This document shows positions 9,913 to 22,800 of a stretch of DNA of 64,000 nucleotides, one piece after another (position 1 is the stretch's first letter; each line of letters begins with the position of its first letter). Position numbers and translations under genes: made by a program. The DNA is from Mytilus californianus. Taxonomy: Eukaryota > Mollusca > Bivalvia > Mytilida > Mytilidae. The notes under the pieces were generated by a model. The model ran no database searches and was not told the origin of the DNA. It saw only the letters and a program-made list of their open reading frames with translations. The stretch spans positions 103,482,140 through 103,546,139 of the forward strand of contig NW_026262712.1 in NCBI RefSeq assembly GCF_021869535.1, written 5' to 3'.

Positions 9913-10104
9913 CAGTCTAAAATGGTACAACATCACCAAAAATAACAATAAAATAAAACAATAGTTTTATAATCAGAATAGGTTGATAAGATTCATTTTA
10001 CATCGTTATCATACTGATGAAGGATATCTGTTATCCGAAATATTTATAGTTACATTTGTTCATTTTATTGTTATTTTTTGGTGATGTTGTACCCTTTTAG
10101 ACTG
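9913..10104. repeat. Inverted repeat enclosing a hammerhead-like motif
   Basis: The left arm 9913-9960 ('cagtctaaaatggtacaaca' and on) is the reverse complement, with few mismatches, of the right arm 10061-10104 ('...tgttgtacccttttagactg'). The 100-bp centre holds the motif at 10014-10040. A TA tract follows at about 10110-10125. The order motif, terminal sequence, TA tract matches the 3' ends of PLE copies B-D, so this may be two inverted 3' ends of a second PLE or retrozyme family. Confidence 0.7.
10014..10040 (+). ncRNA. Hammerhead-like core motif
   Basis: It reads CTGATGA-A-GGATA-TCTGT-TATCC-GAAA: a perfect first box, a 5-bp stem II and a perfect GAAA box. Stem III could be a 2-bp hairpin just downstream (AT-ATTT-AT), but I see no convincing stem I pairing or strong cleavage triplet, so activity is open. 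Confidence 0.5.
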
Positions 10105-10637
10105 GTTTTATATATATATATATATCTTTTATTGACGTTAATCATACACACAGATACATTGCCTATCAATATGCTTGATTTCAATCGTTATTTCCGTAAA
10201 AGTGTTTGATTTAGGTGACATTATTTGACGCTATTTTTGAATTTGTTCGGCATAAATTCTACGTCAGTACGTTGAGCTAAGAGATGAACATTCTACTGGG
10301 GATAACTTCCGTATAACTGCTTCGATAACAGTTTTTAAATGATAACATTAATATATTTCTTTAGGCAGAGTTGGATTATGTACACAAAAATAAAGACGGG
10401 TGTTTGAAATGTCAAGCAGTCACAGTTTCTTTATCAGTTCAAAGATGCAGGGATCCAGTTAGCCTTTAAAATGTTTAAATGACGTGAGGAATCTGCGTAT
10501 AGTAAAAGAGTATTTCTGGTAATGGAAATGATTTTGATCCAACGTATTAGGTCCACAAGGCTTATCCAATGTTGTGCTATATTTGTAATTAATTCTTGGT
10601 AATATTTAGAATTTATATACTTGAAAAATCTGTTCGT

Positions 10638-10745
10638 AAATAAAGGCAACAGTAGTATACCGCTGTTAAATTGTCATAAATCGATTAAGCGAAAACAAAT
10701 TCGGGTCACAAACAAAAACCGAGGGAAACACATCAACTATATAAG
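10638..10745 (-). repeat. Dispersed mussel-type repeat fragment
   Basis: The sequence starts 'aataaaggcaacagtagtat' and ends near 'gaaacacatcaactatataa'. It is absent from the matching place in duplicate B (near 28411), so it inserted into A or was lost from B. The same family appears reversed at 35487-35770, and its start appears at about 56030. Confidence 0.6.
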
Positions 10746-12460
10746 GAAAACAACTGAACTAAACTTACTTGAAAGCAGCAAGATCGCCTATGAAAATAAC
10801 TGTTCATTTATCTTAGATCACGTGGTCTATTATTGGTAGTGGAATTTGTGACAAAATATATACTCATTACGTTGATATAGCAATGTTAACGGATGAAAGC
10901 ATTGTCATAGCCCATTATTTTATTTTCGATTGTAGTTTTAATATCTATAAGGTCTAGTAAACTTAGAATCTACATGTTACTGTTAAGCTTTTGTTATACA
11001 AAAAAACCAATAATCAACTATGTACATATCAGGGAAAAAGCTGAAAACCACAAATTGGTTATTTTATGACGGTCTGTTTAAGGAATAAAAAAATGATAAA
11101 TTTGTTAAAATACACTCTTTAGATTTTTGGATTTACATTGCGTATGATATTTGCATTGCAGAAGATGCTTATCTTATTCACGCAACCGGTCTCGCTCTTT
11201 TTGACGTTCATTCAATTCCCACGAACGTTCAATATTGGCCCGACATTAACACCAAATGCACGCATAAGATGACGTAAAACTTGTTTCAGGCTATTTAAAA
11301 CATTATGATACTGTCTCCTTCCAGATAATATGGTCGTAACGTTCCTTGTCATTGTACCAATACAGGAAACACTATCCTAAGTAAACAAATCATACACATT
11401 AGCATATTAGCATATTACCTTAAAATGTTTAAAATGCAATATATCCAAGCTGAATAAATTGAAATTAAAACGCTCGATATTGTAAAAACGTTCAACACTT
11501 ATTATTAAAAGAAAATTTCGTTTATAATGAATATTTGGAAATTCTGCAAATAATGAAGTTTTCTCTAGACAATGTATTTTTAAAGGGGCATTAGCTGCCA
11601 TTTAGGCAAAAAATAATAAGTAATTCAACCTTAGTTGAACCCGTGTTCACGTAACCCTAACTTGATCTTTAGCTGAAGGTGGGTTACGCATGCCCTAAGC
11701 GTGTTTATTTACTTAAAACAACCAACAATAAAAAAACAAACGTTTCTTTGTCCGATTCTGCCCACAAGAAATCATTCATATCCAGGTAAAACCATGACAT
11801 TTTTTAAATCTAAGACACAAAATCAAACAGACCTAGAAAAATCGTAATTGTAACCACAGTTATAAGTGCATCATATTTGTCTCTCTTTGAAATATCATAA
11901 TCACGATATTTGTAGGTATTCTTTTTTTTTTGTCTACCACAAAAAGATTGAAATTATATAAGGACAGATATGTTGCCTAACAACAGAACACACGCGAACC
12001 CCTTGAAGAATTTTTGCAAGGGTTCACTCCACGTGCTTCTCAGTTTATTTATATTTACATTTATGTTGAAATCGCCGTGATCTAAGTCGAATGACTATCG
12101 GCCGTCTTCGGAGGTAATCTCGATGGTTAATTAGATGGCGTCTAGTCTAAAATACGTCAGAAATGCTAATACATTATATCAAGTCCATGCAATGTTAATT
12201 GTTTCTTTTTGGGTTCTTTGTAATTTGGATTTACGTTTAAGTATGTTATGAATCTAATATGAGAATTTAAGTCAAATCGATGATTATGAATTTGAGAGCT
12301 TATGCCCCTTTAAAAAATCCTAGTGTTTTGTGTTGCTCAACTTTTAGTTTTCTTGATTACAATTTGCAGTGCGTTATTACACGATTTGTTGTTATTTGGT
12401 CATAATCTTTTTCTGTCTTTTTTTTTAACTTAAGGAATTGAACCCCCCTTTGGTATTGCA

Positions 12461-12488
12461 CCCCCCCCCCCCCCCCCCCCCCCCCCCC
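12461..12488. repeat. Poly-C tract (28 C)
   Basis: An uninterrupted run of 28 C, G-rich on the minus strand, in the intron of copy A. Duplicate B has no such run at the matching place. The length may be unreliable because such runs slip during sequencing. Confidence 0.9.
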
Positions 12489-13571
12489 ATTTTTGAATAT
12501 TTTTTTTATGACTTTGAAATATAAAAACACAAGTCTGCAATAGTTTGAAACAGGAATATTTAGAGTATCGTTGTGTATGCTATACAATTACATTTGAGAA
12601 ACATTCGATATCAAAGTGGTTGAACAGGAACATCATACAAAATTTCGATTTCATTATTTACTTGTAATGCGATTCAATTCAATAATGACCATTTAAAGAG
12701 GTTTACAAAAGGAAAATGTATATGACCATCGAGTTTTTAAGTTCTGTCTCTGCCTTTTTGGTTATACGTTCTACCGATTTATATGTATAGCGTCCGTGCA
12801 TACAACATACATGTTTAATAAAGAAACGCGTAGCACGTGACAAGAAATCGAAATCATATTCTGGCAATAATCTAATAACGATTTATTAGAAATTTCAAAA
12901 TTAATATTTGTATTTGAATTTTGTATGATTTTTATATTTACAACAGAATAATTTTACAAGAATGAAATTAAATGTGCTTGATTATCCCCAATATAACCTA
13001 TAATGATATTTATTAAGTGATTTGAGCAAATCTGCAATAGTACGTATAAATCAGCGTGTGCAATACTGATGACGTTGCCCTGTTGATATAAATCATGAAT
13101 TAATATTGATTTACGCCCCGGTTTGATATGGGCCGAAAATCAATACATCATTTTCACTTTTGGTTGCAAAGTTGTTACGCTTCACCAAAGTTTGGACGTA
13201 ATTTAAAGAAATAAGACACATTTTTCAATTTCAAATGCCTAGAAACATTTGATTATGATGTTTTTGTTACGATTCGAAGCAGAAACATTCCCCAACCTTT
13301 CCAAGTAGAATTTTTTAATTTATCGTCAGTGTTTCATTTCCGTCAATCAAAAACACAAAACCTCAAATAGTCTGGTACAATGTCTGATTTATTCTTCCAA
13401 GGTACTTTTTGTTTGCTAGATAAAATGATATGCATTAGCATAGATTAAGTACCTGGACTGGAAATCAGAATTCCCATCAATATAGACAAAACAATTCGTC
13501 ATGACTTGAAAAACAATGTACTTAGCGGTAAGTTTCTTAGTTAAATCAAAGAATTAGAATCATTAAATAAT

Positions 13572-13708
13572 AGTGTTATCAGCTGGCTGTTTCTGTAATG
13601 TCCCTGGTATAGATTCTCGATCAGCTGTATTGGCCCTCGACTATTTGCCAATAAGCTAACCTCGAATCTATAACAGGGCCAATACAGAAACAGCCAGTTA
13701 ATAACACT
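13572..13708. mobile_element. Short foldback element (MITE-like) in duplicate A
   Basis: The ends 'agtgttatcagctggctgtt' and '...aacagccagttaataacact' are inverted copies about 50 bp long, with an inner 'tattggccctc' / 'gccaataag' pair, so almost the whole element folds into one hairpin. It has no coding capacity. Its counterpart in duplicate B (31604-31743) shows it inserted before the duplication. Confidence 0.75.
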
Positions 13709-15358
13709 CTATTTTTGAAAACATACAAATAAAATACTTACAAAGATATCGATGCTTCTATTAGAATAACACATTGCCCTTAAAAGTTGTCTGTTCTCTT
13801 TTGTTTTGCAAATGAAGACCCCCGTGTTCATCTGAATCAATTGCATTGAGTATTTTTTCCAAGCAAGAAACCGTTAGTTGGTTTAATGATATTGAATAAA
13901 CATATCAAATTACCAAGGAAGAACATATTTCTACAAATATAAATTTAAAAATATTTTTCAATGAATCACAAAAATAAATCCTTTTTGTTTGAGGGTGCCT
14001 AGGTGGAATAAAATTTGCATGTTCCTATATTTATTCCTTTATCACTTGCTTAAGCCATTCTTTAATTTACATAACATGGATAGACGATTTTATTTGTTGT
14101 ATTATCATACCTTAAAGAAACACTGTTTAATTTTAAAAGGAATTTTACATCCTCGGCAGCGGTCTTTCACAAAAAGGCATATAAGCAAGTGTTCATAAAT
14201 CAAACGTCTGTTTTGAACTTGCATGAATTGTGAATACTTAAGCCTTTTAAATCTTTTGGTTTAGGTTCAGTAAATCTACACTTGAAGCTTCTTAGGTCAA
14301 TAAGGCTATCTAAGCTGGAGTGCTATAACTTTGATTACTTGTTAGAAGATATGTTAAAGATTATCTTACTTCTGCGTTATTCGCGCCGAAAGGGTATACG
14401 TTTACATTTGTTAAAAAAAGTTAAATAAGGGTAATAATGTGTTACTTTATTCAGGGACAAGTCCATGTGCTGAATTTCAGATTTGTCAGACTTTAAAAGC
14501 AGTTAAATTTAGGGCATTTTAATATGATAAAAAATGTAACACAAATGATTTTAAACATATACTTCCACCTGAATGGGCCGGATATATCTTATAAAGATAT
14601 TATTTGTTTAAGATAATCATGTGACTGGTTTGTGTAAAATGACATCAGACCCGGAAAAAAGGACAACCGCTGGAATTATCATTGGATTATATTGAAATAT
14701 GCATCCCAGTATAAAAGTGGCCCTATTAACTTTAACTGACATTAGAAAAATTTCTTTTAATTAAGACTCCATGGAGAGCGAACATTAGGTTAACAAAATA
14801 TCAATATCAATTTGATAAAGAATATTATCTTTTTTCAATCTTTGACTAACTGGAAAGAACAGATAGAATTCCTTCTTGCATTCGTAGTCAAATACAAACG
14901 TAAACCCTTTGAAACACCCTTTACATATCTCTCATTGTATGCATACAATTTATTCATCTATGACATTTTATATGTACAGAAAACTAGAGTATTCAAAATG
15001 GAATATCCTGTATATCAAATTGACATGCTAGCCACAAGATCACTGATTATTTGAAAACTTTTCAGACAAAATACATAAATTCTTACTAATTAAGTCCATC
15101 TTTTTTGTGTGATCAAATGTCTTTAGAATTAACACAACTTTATAAATGACAGGTTTTATAAGCACATTTTGCAAAAGCTCTTAGTCGGGTATACTTAAAA
15201 GGAAAAATAGTCTTGACTAATTTACAGAATGTACTATTAAAATCTTGAATTTCCATTTTTTCCAATTTTCACTTTAGCATTCATTGTCAGTAACAGTATA
15301 CATATATGTTTGTACAGGAAAACAATATGATAATACTTTAGATAAAAAGTAAGCTTTA

Positions 15359-15424
15359 GATAATATGAAAAGCGCGATTAGATAATATGAAAAGCGCGAT
15401 GAGATCATATGAAAAGCGCGATCT
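15359..15424 (+). repeat. Three tandem 22-bp repeats
   Basis: Units GATAATATGAAAAGCGCGAT plus two bases occur at 15359, 15381 and 15403, nearly identical. Duplicate B has one diverged unit at about 33434, so the expansion is specific to copy A. Confidence 0.9.
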
Positions 15425-17214
15425 TCCGCAAAGACAGTTAATGGCAGGGGAATATTTGCGTTTCACTAATTATAAGTCATAGCAAATTTTGGGGACCAAA
15501 ATGCTCTGTCTTTGTGAGGGTTTCCATAAACATAAATAATTTCCGATTTCTTGTATATTGATGTTTAATATTATCTTCTTATTTAAACCTCTTCATGTAA
15601 TTTATACATTGGTTTATGAAAAGCTATACAATTAATCGGTTAGAGGTTTTGGACATGAAATATAAAATCATCGTTGATATACATCTAAAAGATAGCACAG
15701 GAATGGTAAGAATTATATATATTAGAAATTTACATGCATTGTTTTATATAGATAATTTTACATTTGAAATATTCAAAATATTTGCTAACAGTCGGCTTAA
15801 TCTGTTGTTAGAATATGAAACTCGGCGGCTTATTGTCAGTTATATCTAGCTTGCAGACAAAGAGAATGGTATTTGATTTTATCAATTTTTTTTTTCAAAT
15901 GAAACATGTGAAATTACATAATATAAGACACAATGTCTAAAAGTTAAGTAACACTTGTAAGATTGATCATGATATAAGGATAAAAGAAAATATATAACAA
16001 TTGATTTGGTTAATTAAATACTGCTTCCTGCAATTGACATTTCTAATCTATTATTACTTTTTGTGTAGGGGTTAAGAAACATACAGAATGTTTCTATACT
16101 TATCCAATATTTTAAATACACGTGTTCTATCCAACCATATTTTGTTAGCAATATGTTCTTACATCTACATTTGTATATGTATTATTAAAATATCAACAAA
16201 ATATTAGTTTTACGATTGACATTTGCATTTTTAATTGTCGTCTTAGGTCAACAAAGAGTTAAGATGTGTTTACTGCTACTTGGAATACAAAACATATATT
16301 CGCGTTAGTTACAAAATTCTATTACGATTAGCGCCACCGATGTGAAACTCCAACTGAGATACTAGAATGAGAACGGAAAAGAGAGAACTTACTTCGATAT
16401 ACCTTAATGGAGATGACAGTATCAAACTTTAAATGTGTCTTTTCTTTTCTACAGTAACTCATAATAAGTAGAGTGCAAAACAGAGAATTTACATGTCCTT
16501 CTCCGTTAGTCTCTTTTTTTGTATTTGGAAAGGGAATCGTGAACTGTTGAGTATTGCTCAGTGTATACTGTTAAATTGTGTCGTGCTGTTTTGCTCTGGA
16601 CTTTCAAGCTACTGTCTTTTAGGCACAGCGGGAAAAATGCAAAAGTCCTCTCATATAGAGATCTTACCATTTAGAGAGCAACAGCCTCACCAAAAAACAT
16701 GTTGAAGCGGGTAAAGTACTTTTATTTACAACGTCAGGTTTTTTTTTATCCTGGTCAATTTTTTTTCAAAACAATTGGTGTAAAATTGTTATTTTGGTCA
16801 ATTGTGAAATGTTTATCACATCGCAATGACATTACCGAGCCACTCGAATAGACTGAAATGACCGAAATATATCGTATTATTCCTTCAACAACAAAATCAT
16901 TGTTTTGTTATACTGTGTTGTGTGTACGTTGAGTACTTTGAATTCACTTCAGGTTAACGGAACGCAGATAATAAGGACAGAAACGGTACAGTATAAATCA
17001 TGTCAATGGTGCAGCACTCTCAACCTAATTTATGTTGAATTACAGTCTGCCGGCGTCAGTTAACAACCAATGCAAGAAAAAGAACAAATAATTATAGTTA
17101 ATTAATGGGGTTTGAATCGCTTTTCTTGAAATTTTAACTGGAAACCCTCTGTCCATCAAAATTTGATATTACTAGTTCACAATGCGTTGTTTTTTTGTCT
17201 CCTAATAAAATTCA

Positions 17215-17600
17215 GGAGATGTGGTATGATCACTCGTGAGATACATGTAACTATGCACTAGAAACAAAATCGCGTAGACTTAAGTATCGATAAGTCACCA
17301 TAACGCATTCAGCAACGGGCAAATCCCATACCGTGTGGTAAGGAGCTATTAGAGGTCCCGACATGACAAATTTAAAACAATTGAAACAGGAAAACCAAAG
17401 GCCTTATTTATGCTCAACCAACAAAAAATTCAAAAAATTAAGACAGAGAACAAAGAACGAAAACCACTGAATTACAGGCTCCTTACTTAGTATAGGCATA
17501 GCAAGAATGTTCCACTTTTAATATGTTTGTCAGCGTCCAACCTTCCCTTAGCTAAGGGTAGTGGTGTAACAGCAGAACATAAGAAAAAACTCAAAAAATC
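17215..17600 (-). repeat. Diverged mussel-type repeat with 'gagatgtggtatgat' terminus, copy A
   Basis: It starts 'ggagatgtggtatgatcact' and continues through 'cataccgtgtggtaaggagc', 'ttacaggctccttactt' and 'gtggtgtaacagcagaacat'. Its counterpart at about 35380-36040 shows it predates the segmental duplication. Confidence 0.6.
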
Positions 17601-18417
17601 ATTTGTTAAGGGCATGTCTCATCAGATTGTCACAAAGAACGGAACACTACTTACGAAACGACAACAAGACAACGTAACGATCTATTTGCGGTTTCTATAA
17701 GTTAGTTCAAAGTCAATTTCAACAAATAAATACATCCTATTTAAAAAAAATGTCAATCCATACACAATCGACATCCAAAATGTATTTTGTTTGGAGACTG
17801 TGTGAACAGTCTGCGAAAACATACTCTTGTAAGATGACAATTTATTAGTGGCGAAAGGATGTATACTATCAGTGTTCATTACAGTATAGCAATATGTACT
17901 TATTTTTTTTTTAAATTTATTAAAAAACAAAATCATTGGAGTACCGACAAAACAATATTCACAGATCTTCATACAGTGTTTAATTGATAACCTTTACAAA
18001 TCAGCCTATTCAAAGGATTTATAATATGTTCACGTGGATCGTTCTTAAATTAACTGGCTTTTTAAACACCATCACCAGAAAAATTAAGATTTGCTAACTC
18101 TTTCGTAACCAAGTTTCTACAATAACAACATTGATTGATTGTTGAGCTAACATTTTGTCTTTATTTCGGCAGCGATTGAACTTCAGCATCCAGCACAATT
18201 CTTATTTCAAAGACGCAATCGACTATAGATGAATACTTTTGAATATTAAAGATAAAAGTTGGGTTACAAGTTTAAAATGGCAATTGTTAGAGTTTTTGGT
18301 TCTTTTGCAGTCTTTGTATGAATTTAGGTTATTCTTTTAGGTCTATTAAGATCATAAGCACTTCAAGTAATCAATCAATTAACTATACACCCTTGTCTCA
18401 CATGTTTTTGTTTTTAA

Positions 18418-18465
18418 GCGTTCCTGATGAAGTTTAATCTGATGAAAAAGCACTTTGAACGAACC
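18418..18465 (+). ncRNA. Hammerhead-like motif, diverged, duplicate A
   Basis: GCGTTC-CTGATGA-AGTTT...GATGAAAAAGCACTTT-GAACG. The outer GCGTTC/GAACG pairing would be stem I, the CTGATGA box is intact and a GAAA follows. The cleavage position is not a good NUH context and stem II is poor, so it is probably dead. The matching sequence at about 37028 has a mutated first box (CTCATGA). Confidence 0.35.
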
Positions 18466-18605
18466 AAAATTGTAAAGTGTTATTTACATTTAAAAATGAG
18501 AGGCTAGATACCAAAGGAATATTCAAACTTATAAGTCGAAAAAGATCAAATGTCTATAACACTTCCATAGTGAAATTGCTCAAATCTTTGCAGTTTCGAC
18601 AGTAA

Positions 18606-19639
18606 TTATTTGCCTTATTGAGAGGGTCCCTTACAGAAAGGGGTTATCATAATTTTTTAACTTACCTCCATTGTCTAGCAAATATAATCCGCTATTCAAT
18701 CTACCTGCATTTCAATGTTTAATTTCTAGTTGAATGCTTGTATTGCTTGACATTTTAATACTGTGGCCTCATTTTTTTAATTTCCCTTGTAAAAATTTCA
18801 TGAAGGAATGATTTTTTGTATGAATACATAAGCATTCTGCAGATTGTTCTATAGGGCAATAGTTGTGTTTCTGCAATATGCGAGTTTGTACTTCACCTAT
18901 ATCCTCGAACATTAATTCTCCGTAGATGATTATGAATCTACATTATATTTTGGTACATGCAACGCAATTTTGCTTACAACATATTTGCGTTCCCTAGATA
19001 TATTGTATGCAGAATAAGTATGCATAATAGGAAAAAAGAGTAAATGAACGGTTTTGTGATGTGGTGTTGGTGTATGGGGTCGGAGAATAAAAAACATATT
19101 TTAGAAACTTGTCATTACTATTTACATATGAGCAACGGTTTTACTCAAAAAGACATTGTGCTAACAAAAAACAATGTACTTTACACAAAATTTTCAGACT
19201 CATAACTGTTTTGTCCAAAACCTAGAGAACAAAATGGTAATTTCAGATCAAATATATCAATTTCAAAGTTGTCTAGATTACACTAACCTTATGTTTACAA
19301 AACAAATGATCATTGTGAAAGGCTTGAGGAATTTTACTATTTTGGAACTTCAGGAGTCAAATAATGGCAGTTATCATACTTCCCTCTTTTCAAATAAAAA
19401 CTGATATATAAAGAAAGATATGGCACGGTTGCAAATATGCCAATACATCTGTTTGACATTATCCATGGCTACAATAATCGCCATTTATGATTTATTTACA
19501 ATATTTGATTTGTCATGAAGAGAGTATGTCAAACATGGATACCAGTTTTACTAACTTTTGACGTTATTCTTTGCTGTTCAATTAGAAGGCATAAAAGATG
19601 GACGTAATGTAATATACACCAATATTTTGCACTTGTATT
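18606..19639. other. No supported feature
   Basis: AT-rich sequence with only short chance open frames, including one at 19174-19404 with no recognisable motif. I see no repeat boundary or coding signal. Confidence 0.5.
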
Positions 19640-19818
19640 TGAACTTATGTCTTCTAGTCTCTTGTGGAGAATTGTCTCATTGGCAATCATACCACATCTC
19701 CTTATTTTTATACTATAAATTTAAATTAAGATCCAACGTTCATACGGCATCATCAGTTCGTTTTCGACTTCAGAGTTTGTTTATACCTTTGCTATTTTTC
19801 GTCTCTCTTTTATGTTAA
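19640..19818 (+). repeat. Dispersed mussel-type repeat fragment
   Basis: It contains 'ttgtctcattggcaatcata' followed by 'ccacatc', then 'tttgctatttttcgtctctc', which resembles the 3' end of the RT element arrayed at 44.7-50.6 kb. Confidence 0.6.
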
Positions 19819-22800
19819 CGTTGCAAATGTATAAAATTGAAAGTCAGTAATACCAATTATAATAATCTACCTACAAAATTATACAACAAAACAGTTATAT
19901 TAAGCGTTTTAATAATAAAACAAATATATAAGCTATTGTCTATTTAATAATGTCCTTCGGAGTACTTCGAGTACGGTTGGGCTGCGGAGATAATTTACCC
20001 AAACTGTTGTTAATATATGAAGAACACCTCTCATTATAAAATCAGTTGCGCACTCTCGTGACACTGAATATTTCCTGTATAAATGCATTATTTTTAATTA
20101 TTAAGCGTTTGTTGTCCTTTTTATAAACAATCAATCAGATTTGTGTAATAGTTTTACATTTCTTAATACGTATGGACCTAACGAATGATTTTGTACAAAA
20201 CTATAGATTATTTTCAAACTTATTCACTGGTTCTGTTATAGGATTTTAGTAACTAAAGACAAAGCAAAGTTCTTGGGGATCTTCCTTTTTGTGTAGATAT
20301 CTAACTGTGATACTCTTTCACTTTAATTAGATTACTTTATTATTTGGTAGTAAGTGATATTTATCAGCAACAGTTCATTGGAAATATAATTCAATACATG
20401 TACATGTAAATATATACTGAAGTACATGTTAATCTGCAGTTTTAACTGTATTGAACAGGAACAACATGACATGACACGACTTCTGGGATTCTTACTATTG
20501 TCGGTGTAAGTTTAATTTCATGATGAGTTATTTTGATTTGTTTTTCCACTTCATGGTTTAAACTGATAAACGTCCTATCTCTTATACATTTCTTAGTAGT
20601 GTAATTATAAAAGTAATATATAAAATTTTGACAATTTGTACATTGTAACGGATAGAAAAGTAAAAACAAATGTCTTACCAACAAAGAAAGAGAAAAGATA
20701 CCACGAGGGCATTAACATCCATAAGTCAAAATAGTATCAAGTTTTTATTGAAAAAAGGAAAAAAGCAGTACCATTGTCTAAATGAACTTAGAAAAAATCA
20801 TGGCTTAAATGGAAATAGAAACAAAATGCCTCATACTAAATACTTTATATATTCTGGTCATTAAACATCCATTTAATATATAATTGTATAGATACATGTC
20901 TATGTAATGGACTTTCTTGGTACGTCCTTAGAACTTCCTTTAGAAAGCCCGAATCTTATTTTGAAATAATTTCCCTTGAAGGGAAGTCTACTGGTATAAA
21001 TACTGGTTCGCTGCATTGCGGGGCAATGGTGAGAGGTAAAACGAAAACAATCTGTTACCTTAATTTAAAAACATTTCAATCTTTGATTTCTAATATGGTA
21101 AAATGAAAAAGACTAATGATAAATGCTTTCTACATTTATGATAACCAAATAGCATCTCAAAATCCATAAGGATTCAAAATTTAAAACCGCTAGTTGAACA
21201 CTTTTCATTGAGATTCATTGTTGACAAGCATTGTAACTACCCGACAAGAGAAATAACGTGCTTCTAATTGTAATTGTAATTAAAAGTAAAATTCATAATT
21301 CCTGAAATTAGATTATAGACAAAGCTATATCATGATTAATAAAGTTTCAAATTCAGTGTGGGATGTTTGGGTTGTTCTTTGTTGTACAAACGTTGCAAAA
21401 TTCAAATGTGTACAGTAGATAAGATCCTACAATACTCCAATTTAAGTGTAATCGGAGGTGTTGAAAAAAATCTTCTACCAGCTTTTATCAATATATGTCA
21501 GATAATCATTGACTCAGGTAATGCGTTAACAGGGTATACCCGATCCTTAATATTTATGTTAAGAAATCAATGTCAGATCTCAAATCTATGTAATGAAATA
21601 AACTTTAAAACCTGATCAAAGGTGGAAATAACTACAATATTTTATATTTCTCCTTTGTTTTATTTAAAATATTCTATTGAGTAAAAATAATATTTCGAAA
21701 TTATCTATTCTACCGTAAACATATCCTATAAAATCTACCATTTAAATCACTTTTTTTTATTACCTACTTTTGCCCCATTTTTGGTTTGTTGCAAATTTTC
21801 AGCAAAAGACATGTTACGTTATAAGAAAGAATTGCCATGTGTGCTCTATAGCCCGGTGAACAGAGTCAGAATTTTCAAAATTTAATCGTCAAAACTACTT
21901 CACGACTATATCATATATCATTCGATTCGAAAATATGTGTACTTTAAAATTAATTTGGTCGTCAAAACAAAATATGGTGCAGTTATTCAGAAATCAAGAT
22001 TAAAGTTCACTAACCATTTCAAGAGAAAAAAATATTGAATATTTAATTCCGATTTAGATACCCTTTTTGCAGTAAAATGAAAACAAACTTGCATATGCTT
22101 TCTTCCTTATTCAATTTTTCATAAAAAAAAGTGGCAAACCATCATTAAATGAGTTTTCCGAGTAAACGTATGCGATTTAACAAAAGTGTATTTAAAAAAA
22201 GGGGTTGATCTTCATTTTAAAAAGATGTATTTGTTCAAATAATTTTTAAAAGTATACAAAATGTACAGACAAATATGAAAAAAAATATGTATTTGTTAAT
22301 ATAATTATCTATTATACCTGAATGAAAGAGAAAAATTTGAGTTTTGGGCATTCAGGTTGAATTCGGTACATGTCAAACTGGCAACAAAAGGTCTTTCAAT
22401 ACAGGCATATATTAGAGTTAAAACTATTTTATGACTTTTAAAAAAATGTATCAATAGGAACATGAATCATTATGAAATAGACTTACAGTGACAAAAGGCA
22501 TCACCTTTTATCCGTTTAGAAATCGTGAACATTTCGATTGTTCAATCCCAAATTTAACTCAGTGAAACAAGAAAAGCTCTTCTAAGCAGGATAATTTAAG
22601 ATCGCACTAAACATGCTAAAACTTTACTTTAATAAGATCCCAAATGACTTTTGTATTGTGGGAACGTTATTTCAAGGTTCTGACCCTTGGCTGGAACATA
22701 TATATTCGTACATGCAAGGTTAAGCTAAAAAAAATCACGAATATCAACATTGGTCCAAAGCTTCAATAAAGTGTTTAACGGTAAAGACAAAATTCTTAGA

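Larger units (their letters stand above)
11212..13930 (-). pseudogene. Two-exon gene with ankyrin-like motif, copy A (broken)
   Basis: Paralogue of the gene at 29338-31967. The upstream exon (13930-13742) keeps its splice donor GTAAGTA but has several small indels relative to copy B, with a net loss of two bases, so the frame is lost around the ankyrin-like motif. The downstream exon (11376-11212) keeps its acceptor (tttacttag) and an open frame of 54 codons, with DSVSCIGTMTRN, GRRQYHNVLN and HLMRAFGVNVGPILN. It ends V-R-G-N-stop, whereas copy B continues for another 34 residues. It is probably a decayed duplicate. A minority view is that the downstream exon is still used with another upstream exon. 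Confidence 0.55.
10555..18605. repeat. Segmental duplication, copy A
   Basis: From 'cttatccaatgttgtgctat' to 'gcagtttcgacagtaatta' this region aligns by eye, in order and orientation, with 28325-37183. Anchors: the minus-strand exon pair, 'atggcgtctagt' (12133 / 29931), the foldback at 13572 / 31604, 'gctatgaaaagc'-type blocks near 15600 / 33640, and 'gcgttcctgatgaag' (18419 / 37029, the latter diverged). The copies differ by many substitutions and by private insertions, so the duplication is not recent. Confidence 0.85.

Noticed and set aside
14812..15054. Plus-strand frames in the 14-16 kb part of duplicate A (14812-15054, 15616-15849)
   Set aside because: The corresponding region of duplicate B (32800-33850) does not preserve them.
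15359..15424. Possible CRISPR-like repeat array
   Set aside because: Only three units directly adjoining without spacers, in eukaryotic sequence; a simple tandem repeat.
17682..17972. 96-codon minus-strand frame
   Set aside because: The matching sequence in duplicate B (about 36180-36420) does not keep the frame.
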